This document shows, piece by piece, positions 33,949 to 45,227 of a stretch of DNA of 64,000 nucleotides; position 1 is the first letter of the stretch, and each line of letters opens with the position of its first letter. The translations under genes and the position numbers were made by a program. The stretch is from Anthostomella pinea (Eukaryota > Ascomycota > Sordariomycetes > Xylariales > Xylariaceae): NCBI GenBank assembly GCA_963556695.1, contig CAUWAG010000018.1, forward strand, positions 1,798,001 through 1,862,000, given 5' to 3'. The notes under the pieces are model-generated. The model had not been told where the DNA came from. It saw nothing but the letters and a program-made list of their open reading frames with translations, and made no database searches.

Positions 33949-34920
33949 GGTATGAGTTGTGATTTGGGGGAGGTTAAGGGGGTCTAGGGGGCGACAAGGA
34001 GGCTCAAGGAGAATCATGGAGGGGAGGGGAGGGCATGAAGAATGGAAGCGTGATACGTGATCGAGGGGCTACATACCTACGGAGCTAGCTTACCTTACTG
34101 ATGGCTTCAGTCAAGGTGCTCATACATCGTTGATACATTCACGAACTGATCGAACATGCACGACGTTTGAGATCAGGGGGTTTCGTCACTTGCTAAGGAG
34201 TCGAGCTGGATGGAATAGACGCCCCTATCGAGTATAGGGGATGCAAGGTGATATTTAACGCTCTGGGCAGATAGGCCGATGAGTAGTCGCTGCTCTGGCC
34301 GCCATTCAGGGGGTGAGGGAGGAGAAATATCTGTGAAGTCACCGCAGTACCTTGAGTCTTTTTCAGCGATACTGGTCCTTCTCCCCTTGATCGTTCCTTT
34401 CCAACTCATCAGGCCGTATATTCCTGTCTTGCCTGCCTAGGATCTCGGTTGCTTGGTTGGCATCTCGTCGTTGTACCTGTTGCCGGTACTTGTAGTCAAT
34501 GTCCTACTTTGGCAGCGTTGGTGGTGAGTACCGTGTCTTGCCACAGCAGGGAACAAGCAGCGACACATTGGCATTTGAGATCCGGGGTTGAGGTTCTCGG
34601 ATATGTTGTCGCAGTAGTGACGTGAGCATTTAGACTTCGCCAACTACGCAAGCTATACAGCCCCCAAGAGAAGCGAGTCAGGAAGACAACGTCACATATT
34701 GCAGTGCCAAGATGCGGGCATCAACTGTTCCGGAAACGCGACCAGGTTGAGATGGAATCGTCACACCATCATGAGGTGGCAATGTACGTGACATTGCCCG
34801 GTGTTGGACGTCGAACGTAGGTAGTCAGCGCAGATATATAATACATACCTAAGTAACATGCCCCCTTGACCTGGCGAACTAAACTTCTGTCGATTAAATA
34901 TATATCCCCTCGAGTGTTCG
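33949..34920. other. Intergenic region, nothing recognised
   Basis: About 970 bp between two plus-strand genes; only short random frames on either strand. Confidence 0.4.
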
Positions 34921-36131
34921 ATGGCAATGCATCTCACCACCGCGAAGACGTCCTTCCAGGCCGTCTTCGCCCTCGACGTCGTCACAGCCGGCATCGCCCT
35001 CCTCTTCCTAGGCATCGCCACGCGTCCAACGCTACAGCGCCTGAAAGAACACCGCTTCTCCATCAGAGACACGAGCAACGACGGTCGCGCGCCCGTGAAG
35101 ACAACTCTCGGCACCTAACTCTTCCTCTGGCCCGGCCTCTTCCGTCTCTTCGCCGCCTACACATTCCAATTCGTCGCCGACATCCTCGAGACCAACGGCG
35201 GCCACAACAGCAGCAGCAGCAGCATCAACTACAACGGCGACATGGGCCTGCACGGCCGCCGGCCTTACACGAGTAGTAGTACTAGTAACGGCTACGCCGT
35301 CGCCGCGCTCTCGTTCGCCACAGCGCTGTCGACGATCCTGTTCACGACGGCGATCAATGGTGCCGTGTGGATACACTGGAGCCACGTGCTGAACAATGGC
35401 GTGCGGATCGGGTCGCCGGGCACGAAGAGCAAGCTGTGGAATGCGCTGATCCTGCTTGCGATTCTGGGGACGGGGCTCGCGGCTTGGGGAAGGGCGATGA
35501 AGGTGACGGGGGGTGGGGGGATGAGTTATCCTATGGCTGTGCAGGGTGAGCGCGTGACGAGGATTATTTATGTTGTTTATCGGTGTGTTGTTGTTGCTGC
35601 TACTTTTAGTGTGTCGGTTGGGACGGCGAGGAGCTATTTTATGGTGAGGAGGAGCTGAGGGAGGGATGTGAGTTTCCCCTATTCTCAATACACTTTTTTT
35701 TACTCACGCCTTACCCCCTTACCCATTTCCCTTCCCCCTATCTTGCACATTTTGTTTGTTCGCGGCACGTACACTCGACACCAAACAAATAATCCCTGAC
35801 ACCACCAACCCAACCACAGATCTCCGAGCGTCCCCAACTAGCCCGCTTCGCCCTGATCGTCGTACCTCTCCTCTGGCTGCGCAACTTCTTCATGATCTAC
35901 GACATCGTGCTGCTGTACGTCGACACGACCGGCTGGTCGACGGCGTCCCGTCTGGCCACGGTTTTCCTGCTGATCGTCTTTGGGCAAATTACGAACCTCA
36001 CTATCTTGGGCATGGTGCTCTGGGGCGCGTGGAGAATCGGCAGGACGGTGCCCTTGTTTGGTGGGAGTGAGAGTGGGAGTCGGGATAAGGATAAGGACTC
36101 TGAGAGGGGTCTGAACCATGGTTATTACTGA
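34921..36131 (+). CDS. Multi-pass membrane protein, with an internal stop codon
   Basis: Two exons, 34921-35643 and 35820-36131 (176-nt intron, GTGAGG/CAG), in one frame of 345 codons. About seven hydrophobic segments can be seen: AVFALDVVTAGIALLFLGIA, LFLWPGLFRLFAAYTFQFVA, AVAALSFATALSTILFTTAI, LWNALILLAILGTGLAAWG, IIYVVYRCVVVAATFSVSVG, FALIVVPLLWLRNFFMIYDI and LATVFLLIVFGQITNLTILG, the arrangement of fungal seven-helix proteins of unknown function. The frame carries a TAA at 35116-35118, immediately before the second helix (TTLGT/LFLWPG). No intron consensus removes it without also removing a helix. A single-base change from a Tyr codon would explain it. So this is either a recent pseudogene or a base-call error; the rest of the frame is intact. 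The tail is polar (SGSRDKDKDSER). Confidence 0.65.
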
Positions 36132-36400
36132 GGTGGTGAAGTTGAATATCTTGGTTGGGGTCACATATAGAGAGGGCATAGTTGGTAGCATTTGGGTTGT
36201 TCGTAGGTATTTTCAGCGCACGGAGTCTCTCGCCCATATTCGGCATGAATGGTACATTGACTACATGCCTTGTTTTGCGGCAGAACTGTTCCCTCCCTAA
36301 AAGTCTGAATAGCGGTTCCGGCTGCAACCTCCTGATGTACTCGTACGACAGTCCTAATCTGATGCAACGCTGCTCTCCCGTTTGTGCGGACTCCTGCTGT

Positions 36401-37656
36401 TCAGCCCAGACCATGCGTTGCTTCAATGGCCGTTTTAATAATGGCACTCAGCTCCTCGCGACAGCCGTCCAGTTTCTCATGCACTACCGTGTAATTCTCC
36501 GAGTCAGTGCCATATGCGAGCTTCGCCTGGGTCGATGCCAACTCCAGTAATTTGAGCTCTCGAATCTTGTTCTTGATATCGCCTGTGATGAGACACAGGC
36601 GACTGCATAGCATGGTTGACGTGAAATACCTGTTTTGCCTTGTGGTTAGGAAAAAGGCCTCCGCTCTTTGACGGGGTAGTATATAAGTTGAGGGTCTTGG
36701 TCTTACTCGGTTGCTAGCTGCGCAGGCGATGACAACAATTTTTGATGGAGTTCGATACGCCGACTAGATCGCTCGAGCGCCGCGCTTAGTTCCTCGCGAG
36801 ACGCTTCACTGCCTGGGGTCGGGTCATTCTCCAGCGACTGCAGGTCGCGGATATCGCGCTCGTGCGCCGCGGAGTCAATTGCGGGATCATTCGGATCGCA
36901 GGCCGGACAAGCGCAGGTGAAGTGCCACACCCGCCGCGTCTTCTCCTGGCGCTCGGCTACAGGCAGGAGGGCATCGGCATAGGTCAGCGTGATCTCTTCA
37001 TCGGCCTTGATGTCGCGCGTAGCCCTGATGGTAATGTACCTAGGGTCATTTTTCTCGAAGTAGCGGGCAGTGTTGGCAACGCAGGAATGGTTGATCCGGC
37101 TCGCCTTCAAGAAGAGACACGTCCCGGTCCTCTCATCGCTGGTGAGGAAGCCGTTGGTCAACCAGACGCCGACGATTCTCTGGCACGTCTCAACGGCCCG
37201 CTCGCCCATTGGCGGCACACCGGCGTGTCTATCGGCCGCCGTGATCAAGTTGCGCACGTCCGCGTCCCGATGTGGCATGGGCGTCGCGTGGAGCTGCAGG
37301 AGTTCGGCGCGGGTGTCCTGGGACAAGTTGTTGTACTGGAGTGTCAGCTTCACGATCGCGTCGAGGTCTAACCGGCTGTATCCGCCATTGTTCTTGCCTG
37401 GGACGGACAGGGTGAACTTCTCGCGCAGGACAACGGTGCCGGCTTTGATGTCGCGCGTGGCGAAGAGGCCCATTCCTTTGCCTGGAGATTGTGATACTCG
37501 GAAGAGAGGGGGGCCATCGCCAGCCGGACTGGCGAGTTCTCCGCCGGGCTGATTGGCAGCTCCCTGAAACGACATTGAGGCTGCTTTCGTTCGTACCAGA
37601 CTTCCAACTCTTCGGGTACCGGTAGAAGGACGACGAACGAGCGTCTTCGCATGCAA
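36401..37656 (-). CDS. SET-domain protein (SMYD-like)
   Basis: Two exons, 37656-36707 and 36629-36401, 392 residues; the 77-nt intron has GTAAGA/CAG borders. A later ATG (MSFQGAA, 37575) is an alternative start. SET-domain motifs: SPGKGMGLFATRDIKAGTVV near residue 58, a helical insert (LDAIVKLTLQYNNLSQDTRA), LKASRINHSCVANTARYF with the NHSC cofactor-binding motif near 188, ADEEITLTYADALLP, and the cysteine cluster CACPACDPND typical of post-SET regions. No MYND zinc finger separates the SET parts. Such fungal proteins are lysine methyltransferase candidates, with both histone and non-histone targets known in the family; the target here is unknown. The C-terminal exon forms a helical region (LKLLELASTQAKLAYGTDSE) as in SMYD proteins. 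Confidence 0.9.
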
Positions 37657-38462
37657 GTACAGCCTGTCAATGGCAGGGCTGTAATCCTGTCAGTACTTGT
37701 GATCCAAGGTGAGAAGGCAGTCGAAATAAGAGGACAGCCCACAGCTTGCACAGAAGCACTGCGAGATAAAGGAAGAAAACAAACACCGTGCTGTTGTTGC
37801 CTGAGCGTTGCTAACCAAAGAGGAGTGACTGGAGGCAGCCACGAACTGGAATTCGGCCTAAGTCGATACTCACATGTGGGCAGGCAGGTGGGTGTGCCTT
37901 AGATACTTGCAATCGAAGGAGGAGGACAGCCCAGAGCTTGCACGAACGCACCGGGAGAGGAAGGAACAGTGGCTGGAGGCGGCCTAAGTTCATACTCACA
38001 TGTAGGCGCCTGAGGCAGGTGGGTATGCCTACTTGCAAGCGGTAATCAAACACATGGCTATACGTCCGCAGGATGGATGAGTTATCTGCCTGCTGCGGTT
38101 CAACTGGTGGAAGTTTGACTTGCCTCCTTAGCGATCCCTGAATCCTTGTATTTGGATGACCTGCCTTAACACTCATGATCATAGTACATACATCAAACAA
38201 TGCTCCTCTATTTGGCTGGGCAGGCAAGCGACGCAACTCAAGCCGCTGTCTGCTCTCATCTCGTCATGCGTAAACCTCGTGTGTCTTGCCTAACCACGGC
38301 CCCCTGAACGCCAAGCTACATGCATGTGATCTTCGCCACGATGACTGGTTTTCGGGGTTTCTTGGTAAACCCTCATGTCGTTTATGAACCACGTCCAACA
38401 GTGCTCACTATTGGAGTCACTGTTGACATGACCTCTTCTGATACTGTCCCGTGTCAAGTCAA
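37657..38462. other. Intergenic region with a degenerate tandem duplication
   Basis: Upstream of the SET gene. It contains the two-copy repeat listed at 37730-38030. No coding signal. Confidence 0.5.
37730..38030. repeat. Imperfect tandem duplication
   Basis: Copy A (37730-37899) and copy B (37922-38030) both start GAGGACAGCCCA and end in AGGCAGGTGGGTRTGCCT, and share GGCCTAAGT...ATACTCACATGT. Copy A has about 60 extra bases in the middle. The unit is not protein-coding in any frame. Confidence 0.75.
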
Positions 38463-39795
38463 CTAGACCCCTTGAGACATTAGTCGAGCCGGCGGGACTG
38501 GATTCGGAGGCATATTTCGGATTTGCTTGATGAGGAACTCGCGCTCGTCGATAAACTGTTCGTCATCCGTGCGATCCTCCAAAAAGTGCGAGAGAAAGTC
38601 CAGCAGTTTATCTCGATTCATAAGCAAGATCTTCTGGACGGCGACCGACTTGTGAGGGTTTGCGACGAAAACCTTGAACACATGGAAGCCCTCGTACTGC
38701 ACCATCTTGCGGTCGCTGCGCAAGAGGTTCATGCAGATCTTCAGATGCTCCCCTCGGTCGACATAGGCGGTCATTACGTTGTAGTTTGATCGGTCTAGTA
38801 ATATCTCGCCAAGCAGCTTGATGGACTGTCGCTTTGTGACATAGCTATTAGACTGGACCAGAACGTGGTTATACCTTTCGAAAAAGAGGTCGAAATTCAC
38901 AGCCAGATATCGCGGAACGAGTTCTTTATGTTTGGTCAACAGTTCCTACATCAGCACAAGTTAGCAACTTGTCACACCTGGGTGATGAACTTGGCGCGAC
39001 TCTCTTACCCGAAAAGTGGTGAAAGCATCGGCAGCGACCTCGAACGAGCTCTTGTCGATCCAGTCGAAGAACCGCCAGAAAACGCCATTGCCGCTCTGGG
39101 GTCGCTCCCTGTCAATTGCGGTAACGCCCTTCAAACTGGATCCGGGCTGTTCGCCATCGTCGTAGAGGATGATGGCCGCCGCTTGCTCGCTCTTCAAGAT
39201 CTCCCGCAGGACTGACCCTGCCGGTGTGGCGCTCTCCTTATGTTCGTAGCCTCGACATAACTCCAGCAGCACCTGGGGCTTATTATTCACCACGTAACTC
39301 AGTGCGACAGGGTCTGTCTTGGGCGAGGCCGTCGAGGGGCGGAACCGGAAGACATAAGAGAATATGACTTGGGTATCTTTGCGGGCTTCGAAGGGCAGTC
39401 GGTGCAGGTTCTGAGCAAGTAGAAGCAGTAGGTCCTCCTCTATCAGGCCTGTAACTAGCTGGTATACTTGTTCGGGGGTGCTCTCGGAATCTGTAGTCCC
39501 ACGGTCAGTTCAGACGATCTGTACAGGGATGCGCCGCTGTTGCGCGAGACTCGAAAGGGGTCGTCGCACCTGGTGTTCCTTGAAGTATGAGCTTCATCTG
39601 GTTCAGGACTCTGGCCAGCTCGTCGGCCTGCAGACAGAATGACCCCTAGTCAGCACATCATCTCGACTCGTGTGACGGCGCAATGGGCGTACTGACCTTG
39701 CCGGCAACGTCGAGTTTGAGGACATGTTCCTTTGCTTGCTTGGACAGGTCGGTTGTGTTTGTCCTGGTCCTGGCCCTTCCGAAGAGAAAAGACAT
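38463..39795 (-). CDS. Hym1/Mo25 (hymA) scaffold protein
   Basis: Four exons: 39795-39697, 39627-39570, 39490-39009, 38945-38463, 373 residues; introns of 69, 79 and 63 nt. Start MSFLFGRARTRTNTTDLSKQ is the usual Mo25 N-terminus. The armadillo-like helical repeats read LLELCRGYEHKESATPAGSV, GNGVFWRFFDWIDKSSFEVA, YLAVNFDLFFERYNHVLVQS, YVTKRQSIKLLGEILLDRSN, ENDING in FLIKQIRNMPPNPVPP, all highly conserved. Mo25 proteins bind and activate GCK/STE20-type kinases through a pseudokinase; the fungal orthologue works in the RAM/MOR network (with Kic1 and Cbk1), controlling polarity and cell separation, and as hymA controls conidiophore development. Motif density and length equal the family norm, so this gene is almost certainly functional. 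Confidence 0.95.
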
Positions 39796-40630
39796 GGTGA
39801 CGATGATGGAGCTGTGGTAGCCGAGTTACCACCAGTCAGGGTCGACAATGGTTTCGGTATATCGATGTATGTATGTCCTTCTTTGTATGCGCACTGGCAT
39901 GCTTTCCACTGTCTTGGGTCTTGGGTCTTGGATCGTGGTAGCGGATGTTCAGTCTCCGTACGTCATAGTCTTGCAAGAGGCCGTTGAAACCTAACGATAG
40001 GGGTAAAGACTAGGCGACTATCGTCGGGGCAATTGAACGGTATACCTTAAGCCCGGAAGTAATGGAAAGTTGTTCGTCACTGGACTGTGGCCAACAGCAG
40101 CAGCAGAACAGGTTGGCTGTAGATAAACTGTTGCTGCTATTGCTTTGTTCTCAGGCTCGTGCTCTCTCGTTGCTGTTTACATCCCGATCCTCTCTGTCGG
40201 CCCCTCAGCCCCTAGGTACAATGTTACATTACTCTGCCTGCCAATCAATGCGGAATGTTTATTTACGGGGTTACCTGGGGCGCTGAGTTGCCCCTGCTAA
40301 CCCTTGTAAACCACATCTGACCCGCTAGCAGGGATCAGGAGTTACCTAGTGTCCACGAGGCTACCGCAGGGTTCGGGACAGATACCCCGCCAGCCTAAAG
40401 CCAATTGGTCGTCTTGCTGTGCGGTACTTGGAGTGGGATGACTCAATTGTCACACCCCGCCATAAATTTGGAGGGGTTCAACCCGGCCACGCAGCCACGC
40501 TCGAGTTGCAGTCAGTCAGTCACACACCAACTTGAGTCTGTCGCGAGATATCCATCCCTAATTTGAGAGCAACGACGCCAGATAGACAGACCATTGTTAC
40601 TTCGACTTGTCTTCTGCCATCGCTCTCAAC
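39796..40630. other. Bidirectional promoter region
   Basis: About 830 bp between the divergent Mo25 and IleRS genes. No gene; a CAGCAG run lies at about 40095. No specific regulatory element can be named. Confidence 0.45.
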
Positions 40631-43600
40631 ATGTCCATCGACTTCCCGAAGGCCGAGATCGCCGTCATTGAGAAGTGGCGGGAGATCAAGGCTTTCGAGC
40701 GTCAGGTACGAAGGCGTGGAAACTTCACCTTGCTTCCTCTACGAGTAGTTCACTGACAACCCCGAATAGGTCGAGCTCTCCGAAGGTAAACCGCGATACA
40801 CCTTCTACGATGGCCCTCCCTTTGCGACGGGTCTGCCCCATTACGGCCACCTGCTCGCCAGCACCATAAAGGATATCATCCCGAGATATTGGTCCATGAA
40901 GGGATACCACGTGGAGCGAAGGTTCGGCTGGGATACCCATGGAATCCCCATCGAGCACGAGATCGACAAGAAGTTTGGAATTTCCGGCAAGCAAGCTGTC
41001 ATGGAGTTTGGCCTGGCCAAGTACAACGAGGAATGCCGATCTATCGTCATGCGATTTCGCGGCGAATGGCGACACACCATCGAGCGCTTGGGTCGATGGA
41101 TCGATTTCGACAACGACTACAAGGTTTGCCTACAGCTGCCATGCGAGTCCAGGTTGTTTGCTGACACTGCAGCAGACGATGGACCCTACCTTCATGGAGT
41201 CTGAATGGTGGGCTTTCAAGCAGTTGTTCGACAAGGGTATGGTATATCAGGGACACCGAGTCATGCCTTACTCGACAGTCCTCACCACGGCTCTGAGTAA
41301 CTTCGAGGCGAACCAGAACTATCAGGATGTCACGGATCCCGCCGTCGTGGTTTCCTTCCCGTTAGTGACGGACCCGAAGACCCATCTCTTGGCATGGACC
41401 ACGACACCTTGGACTCTGCCGTCCAACCTGGGGCTCGCTATGCATCCCGAATTCGAGTACGTCAAGATCTTCGATGAGAAGTCTGGTAACAACTATATCC
41501 TGCTGGAGAAGTTGTTAACTACCCTTTACAAGGACCCAAAGAAGGCCAAGTTCAAGATATTGAAGAAAATAAAGGGCAAGGACATGCTAGGATGGAAGTA
41601 CGAGCCGCTGTTCGACTACTTCAAGGAGGACTTCAAGGAGGTCGCCTACAAAGTCCTTAACGCTACGTATGTCACTGACGACAGCGGTACCGGCATTGTA
41701 CACCAAGCGCCCGCGTTCGGTGAGGATGATTACAACGTCGCTCTGGAGGCTGGCATCGTCAACGAGAATCGGCCTCCTCCCGACCCAGTAGACGACCGAG
41801 GCATATTCACTGCGAAGGTCCGCGACTTTGCTGGCCTCCACGTCAAAGAGGCTGATAAGCAGATCATCAAATTCCTCAAGGGTACTGGCAGACTGGTGGC
41901 CGACACGCAACTGCGACATTCGTACCCCATGTGCCCCAGATCCGATACGCCACTTATCTACCGAGCTGTACCATCATGGTTCATCCGCATAACGGATATC
42001 GTGCCGCAGATGTTGAAGAATATTGAGGGTACACATTGGACACCAAGCTTTGTGAAGGAGAACCGCTTTGCCAACTGGATCGCCAATGCGCGCGACGTAA
42101 GCCCGAGCTTTCCTCATTTCCTTGCCATCCCGAATATCTTGAACTTCAACTATTTGTCAACGCCCCTTTTCTTGTTTGCCTACCTCTTGGCTGTACTGAC
42201 TCGGTATAACGTAGTGGAACGTCTCGAGGAACCGATATTGGGGAACCCCTATTCCCCTGTGGGTCAGCGATGACTTGACCGAGCGAGTCTGCATTGGCAG
42301 TGTGGCAGAGCTCAAAGAGCTGAGTGGATACACGGGCGAACTGACGGATTTACATCGCGACAAGGTCGATCACATCACTATTCCCAGCAAGAAGGGCAAT
42401 GGAGTTTTGAGACGTGTGGAGGAGGTCTTCGACTGCTGGTTCGAGTCGGGCAGTATGCCCTACGCCAGTCAGCATTACCCGTTCGAGAACAAGGAGAAGT
42501 TCGCCGAGTCCTTCCCTGGTGAATTCATCGCTGAAGGTCTGGATCAAACGCGAGGATGGTTCTACACCATGCTTGTGATGGGGACCCATCTCTTCGGTGT
42601 TTCGCCATTCAAGAACTGTGTTGTGAATGGTATTGTTCTTGCTGAAGATGGCAAGAAGATGTCCAAGAGGTTGAAGAACTACCCCGATCCAGCCATCGTC
42701 ATGGAAAAGTACGGTTCAGACGCACTCCGGCTTTATATGATCAATTCACCTGTCGTCAGAGCGGAGCCCCTGCGTTTCAAAGAGGCCGGTGTCAAAGAGG
42801 TTGTTCAGAAGGTGCTTCTTCCTCTCTGGAACAGTTACAAGTTCTTCGAGGGCCAGGTTGCGTTGCTCAAGAAGGTCGAAGATAAGGACTACTTTTTCGA
42901 TCCCAAGATGGAAAGTTCGAACTCGAACGTGATGGATCGATGGATTCTTGCGAGTTGTCAGAGCCTTCTACAATTCGTCAACCAAGAGATGGCTGGTGGG
43001 CTTCCCTATCTCTGCTTCTTTCAGCACAACTGCAGTAGTGATACTAACCATTTTTAGGCTACCGATTGTACACCGTCGTTCCCAGGCTACTCGGTCTTAT
43101 AGACGATACGACGAATTGGTACATCCGATTCAACCGGAAACGGCTGAAGGGCGAACATGGTATAGACGACACCATCCACGCGCTGAACACGCTCTTCGAG
43201 GTTCTCTTCACCCTTTGCAAAGGGCTGGCCCCATTCACCCCGTTCATAACAGAAACCATCTACTCGAAGCTCCTACCTCACATCCCCAAGGAGATGCAGG
43301 CCGAGGATCCTCGAAGTGTACACTTCCTCCCCTACCCCGATGTTCGACAGGAGCTCTTCGACACCGAAATCGAGCGAAGAGTTGGCCGCATGCAGAAAGT
43401 CATCGAGTTGGCCAGAGTATCTCGGGAACGCCGGACCATTGGATTGAAGACGCCACTCAAGACACTGGTTGTACTTCATCACGACCAAACTTACTTGGAC
43501 GATGTCAAATCTTTGGAGACATATATCCTAGAGGAACTCAATGTCCGCGACCTCGTGCTGACATCCGATGAGGAGAAATACAACGTCCAATATTCTGTCA

Positions 43601-44163
43601 CGGCAGACTGGCCTGTCCTCGGAAAGAAGCTGAAGAAAGACATGGCAAAGGTCAAGAAGGCATTGCCAAATGTCACGAGTGATGAGGTCAAGCAATACAA
43701 AGAGTCAAAGTCCATTGTCGTCGATGGCATACGGCTTGAGGAAGGCGACCTAAGGGTGAAACGCGATCTGAAGCAGGGCGAGTCGCAAACCCTCGAGACC
43801 AACACAGACGACGACGTGCTCACCATTCTGGACACCGAGATGTATGCGGATCTTGCTCACGAAGGTGTTGCCAGAGAGATTCTCAATCGAGTGCAACGTC
43901 TTCGTAAGAAGGCCGGCCTCCAGAGCACCGACGATGTGAAGATGGAGTACCATGTTCTCTCGGACCCGGAGAACATCGGTATCGAGGAGGTTTTCGTGAC
44001 TCAAAGCCCTTCTCTTGAGAAAGCGTTGCGAAGGCCAATCGACAAGCATGTGGTCACGCATGTTGATGGTGAGATACCCAAGGGAAAGCAGGATGGCATG
44101 ATTGCAGAGGAAGAGCAAGAGGTGCAAAAGGCAACCTTTATGATCAGACTACTCAAACTATGA
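40631..44163 (+). CDS. Cytosolic isoleucyl-tRNA synthetase
   Basis: Five exons: 40631-40705, 40770-41123, 41176-42096, 42215-42995, 43058-44163; 1078 residues, the usual size for the eukaryotic cytosolic enzyme. It charges tRNA-Ile with isoleucine using ATP. The class I signatures are present: [15 protein letters not shown] (HIGH-type motif, about residue 40-54) and [12 protein letters not shown] (KMSKS motif, about 594-605). The editing domain shows [20 protein letters not shown] and [16 protein letters not shown]; the catalytic core has [20 protein letters not shown] and [20 protein letters not shown]. The anticodon-binding part reads NRYRL-type [17 protein letters not shown] and [14 protein letters not shown]. 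No mitochondrial presequence. Intron 2 ends in a tandem CAGCAG acceptor; intron 4 has a perfect TACTAAC branch site. The gene is complete. Confidence 0.97.
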
Positions 44164-44804
44164 GGTAGATACTGTGGACTGATGACTACACAGAGATTGT
44201 AATGTCAATGAGCGATCTGGGCGTAAATGGAGTCATAGACTTGCAATGACATGACGTTATTTACGTTTTGCGGAGGGTCCACGGGCAACAAGATAATGCC
44301 TTCAATTCTGATAGCTCCCGGATGCTGATAGTCGTACAATTGCTTTCAAACGCGGCTCGTCTCTGTGATCAAGTGCAGTGTCGATATCACATGTCCTGCC
44401 GAATGCGCGTTCACGACCAACCTCTAGAAAGGTGCGGCTGAGTTGCGGTGGGTGCGGGCGGCTGGTGCATGAGAGGCTGGTTGCCATGTTGGGAACCAGA
44501 GACGGTGCAGTTATATATCCTAATGTGAGCAAAAGCCAGCATCAATGATGTTTCCTTGCCGGTTTTCCGGGTGGTAAATTAGTCGGCAGGACAAACTTGA
44601 GCTTGCTCGATTTCCGGCAGTACTCAAGAGCCCAGGCTTTAAAATGAACCTCACTATAGTTCTTTTTGCTATTCAGCACACTTTCTAAAGGTCGGCAGTT
44701 CAAACGGCATATCTGCAAGGTTTTTTTCTTTTCTTTTCTTTTCCCCTTTTAATAATAAAAGGGCTTCGAGTCTTGCTGTGACCCCGTTACCATCTTCGTT
44801 TCCC
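44164..44804. other. Intergenic, tail-to-tail genes
   Basis: Between the 3' ends of IleRS and the CX9C gene. A TTTTC-rich tract lies at 44717-44748. No gene seen. Confidence 0.4.
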
Positions 44805-45227
44805 TCACCGCGACTTCTTCGCTTGTTTCTGTTGGAACACGTAAGCCAAGAGGCCAGCCAGTAAGGTTGGGAATAGGAGATTGCGGCATCACCTACCAGA
44901 TAGCAGTCCTTCAGCCTCCGGAACTCGTCGACGCACTTGTCCTTGTGCACCGAGTTGTAGTCGACGACGATGCACTTGCCGTAGACGGTCGCCTGTTTTG
45001 TATGGGGGTCAGCTTTCTAATTCGGGTGATTGCTCTTCTCTTGGAGATGAGATGAGAGGGGATGGTGGATTGGAGCAGGAGAATGGAACGGAATGGGTCG
45101 GGGGCGGAAAAGGGGGATGTGGATGTGGAAGGGGGGAACTTGGTGGTGGGTGTCGGTACAGTACCTCAGCGGAGCATTGCGACACGGCTGCGGCGAACTT
45201 CTGGATGGGCCTTTGACGCGGTTGCAT
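44805..45227 (-). CDS. Small twin-CX9C mitochondrial protein (NDUFAF8-like)
   Basis: Three tiny exons: 45227-45165 (63 nt), 44992-44897 (96 nt), 44828-44805 (24 nt), making a 60-residue protein; introns are 172 and 68 nt with GTACTG/CAG and GTAGGT/CAG borders, all phase 0. The sequence starts MQPRQRPIQKFAAAVSQC and contains two CX9C motifs: C-SAEATVYGK-C and C-VDEFRRLKD-C, separated by IVVDYNSVHKDK. This is the CHCH fold imported into the mitochondrial intermembrane space by the Mia40/Erv1 disulfide relay. The layout resembles human NDUFAF8, a complex I assembly factor, and the corresponding short fungal proteins; a complex I role is inference, though filamentous ascomycetes do have complex I. 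The basic KQAKKSR tail is its own exon. Confidence 0.9.
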
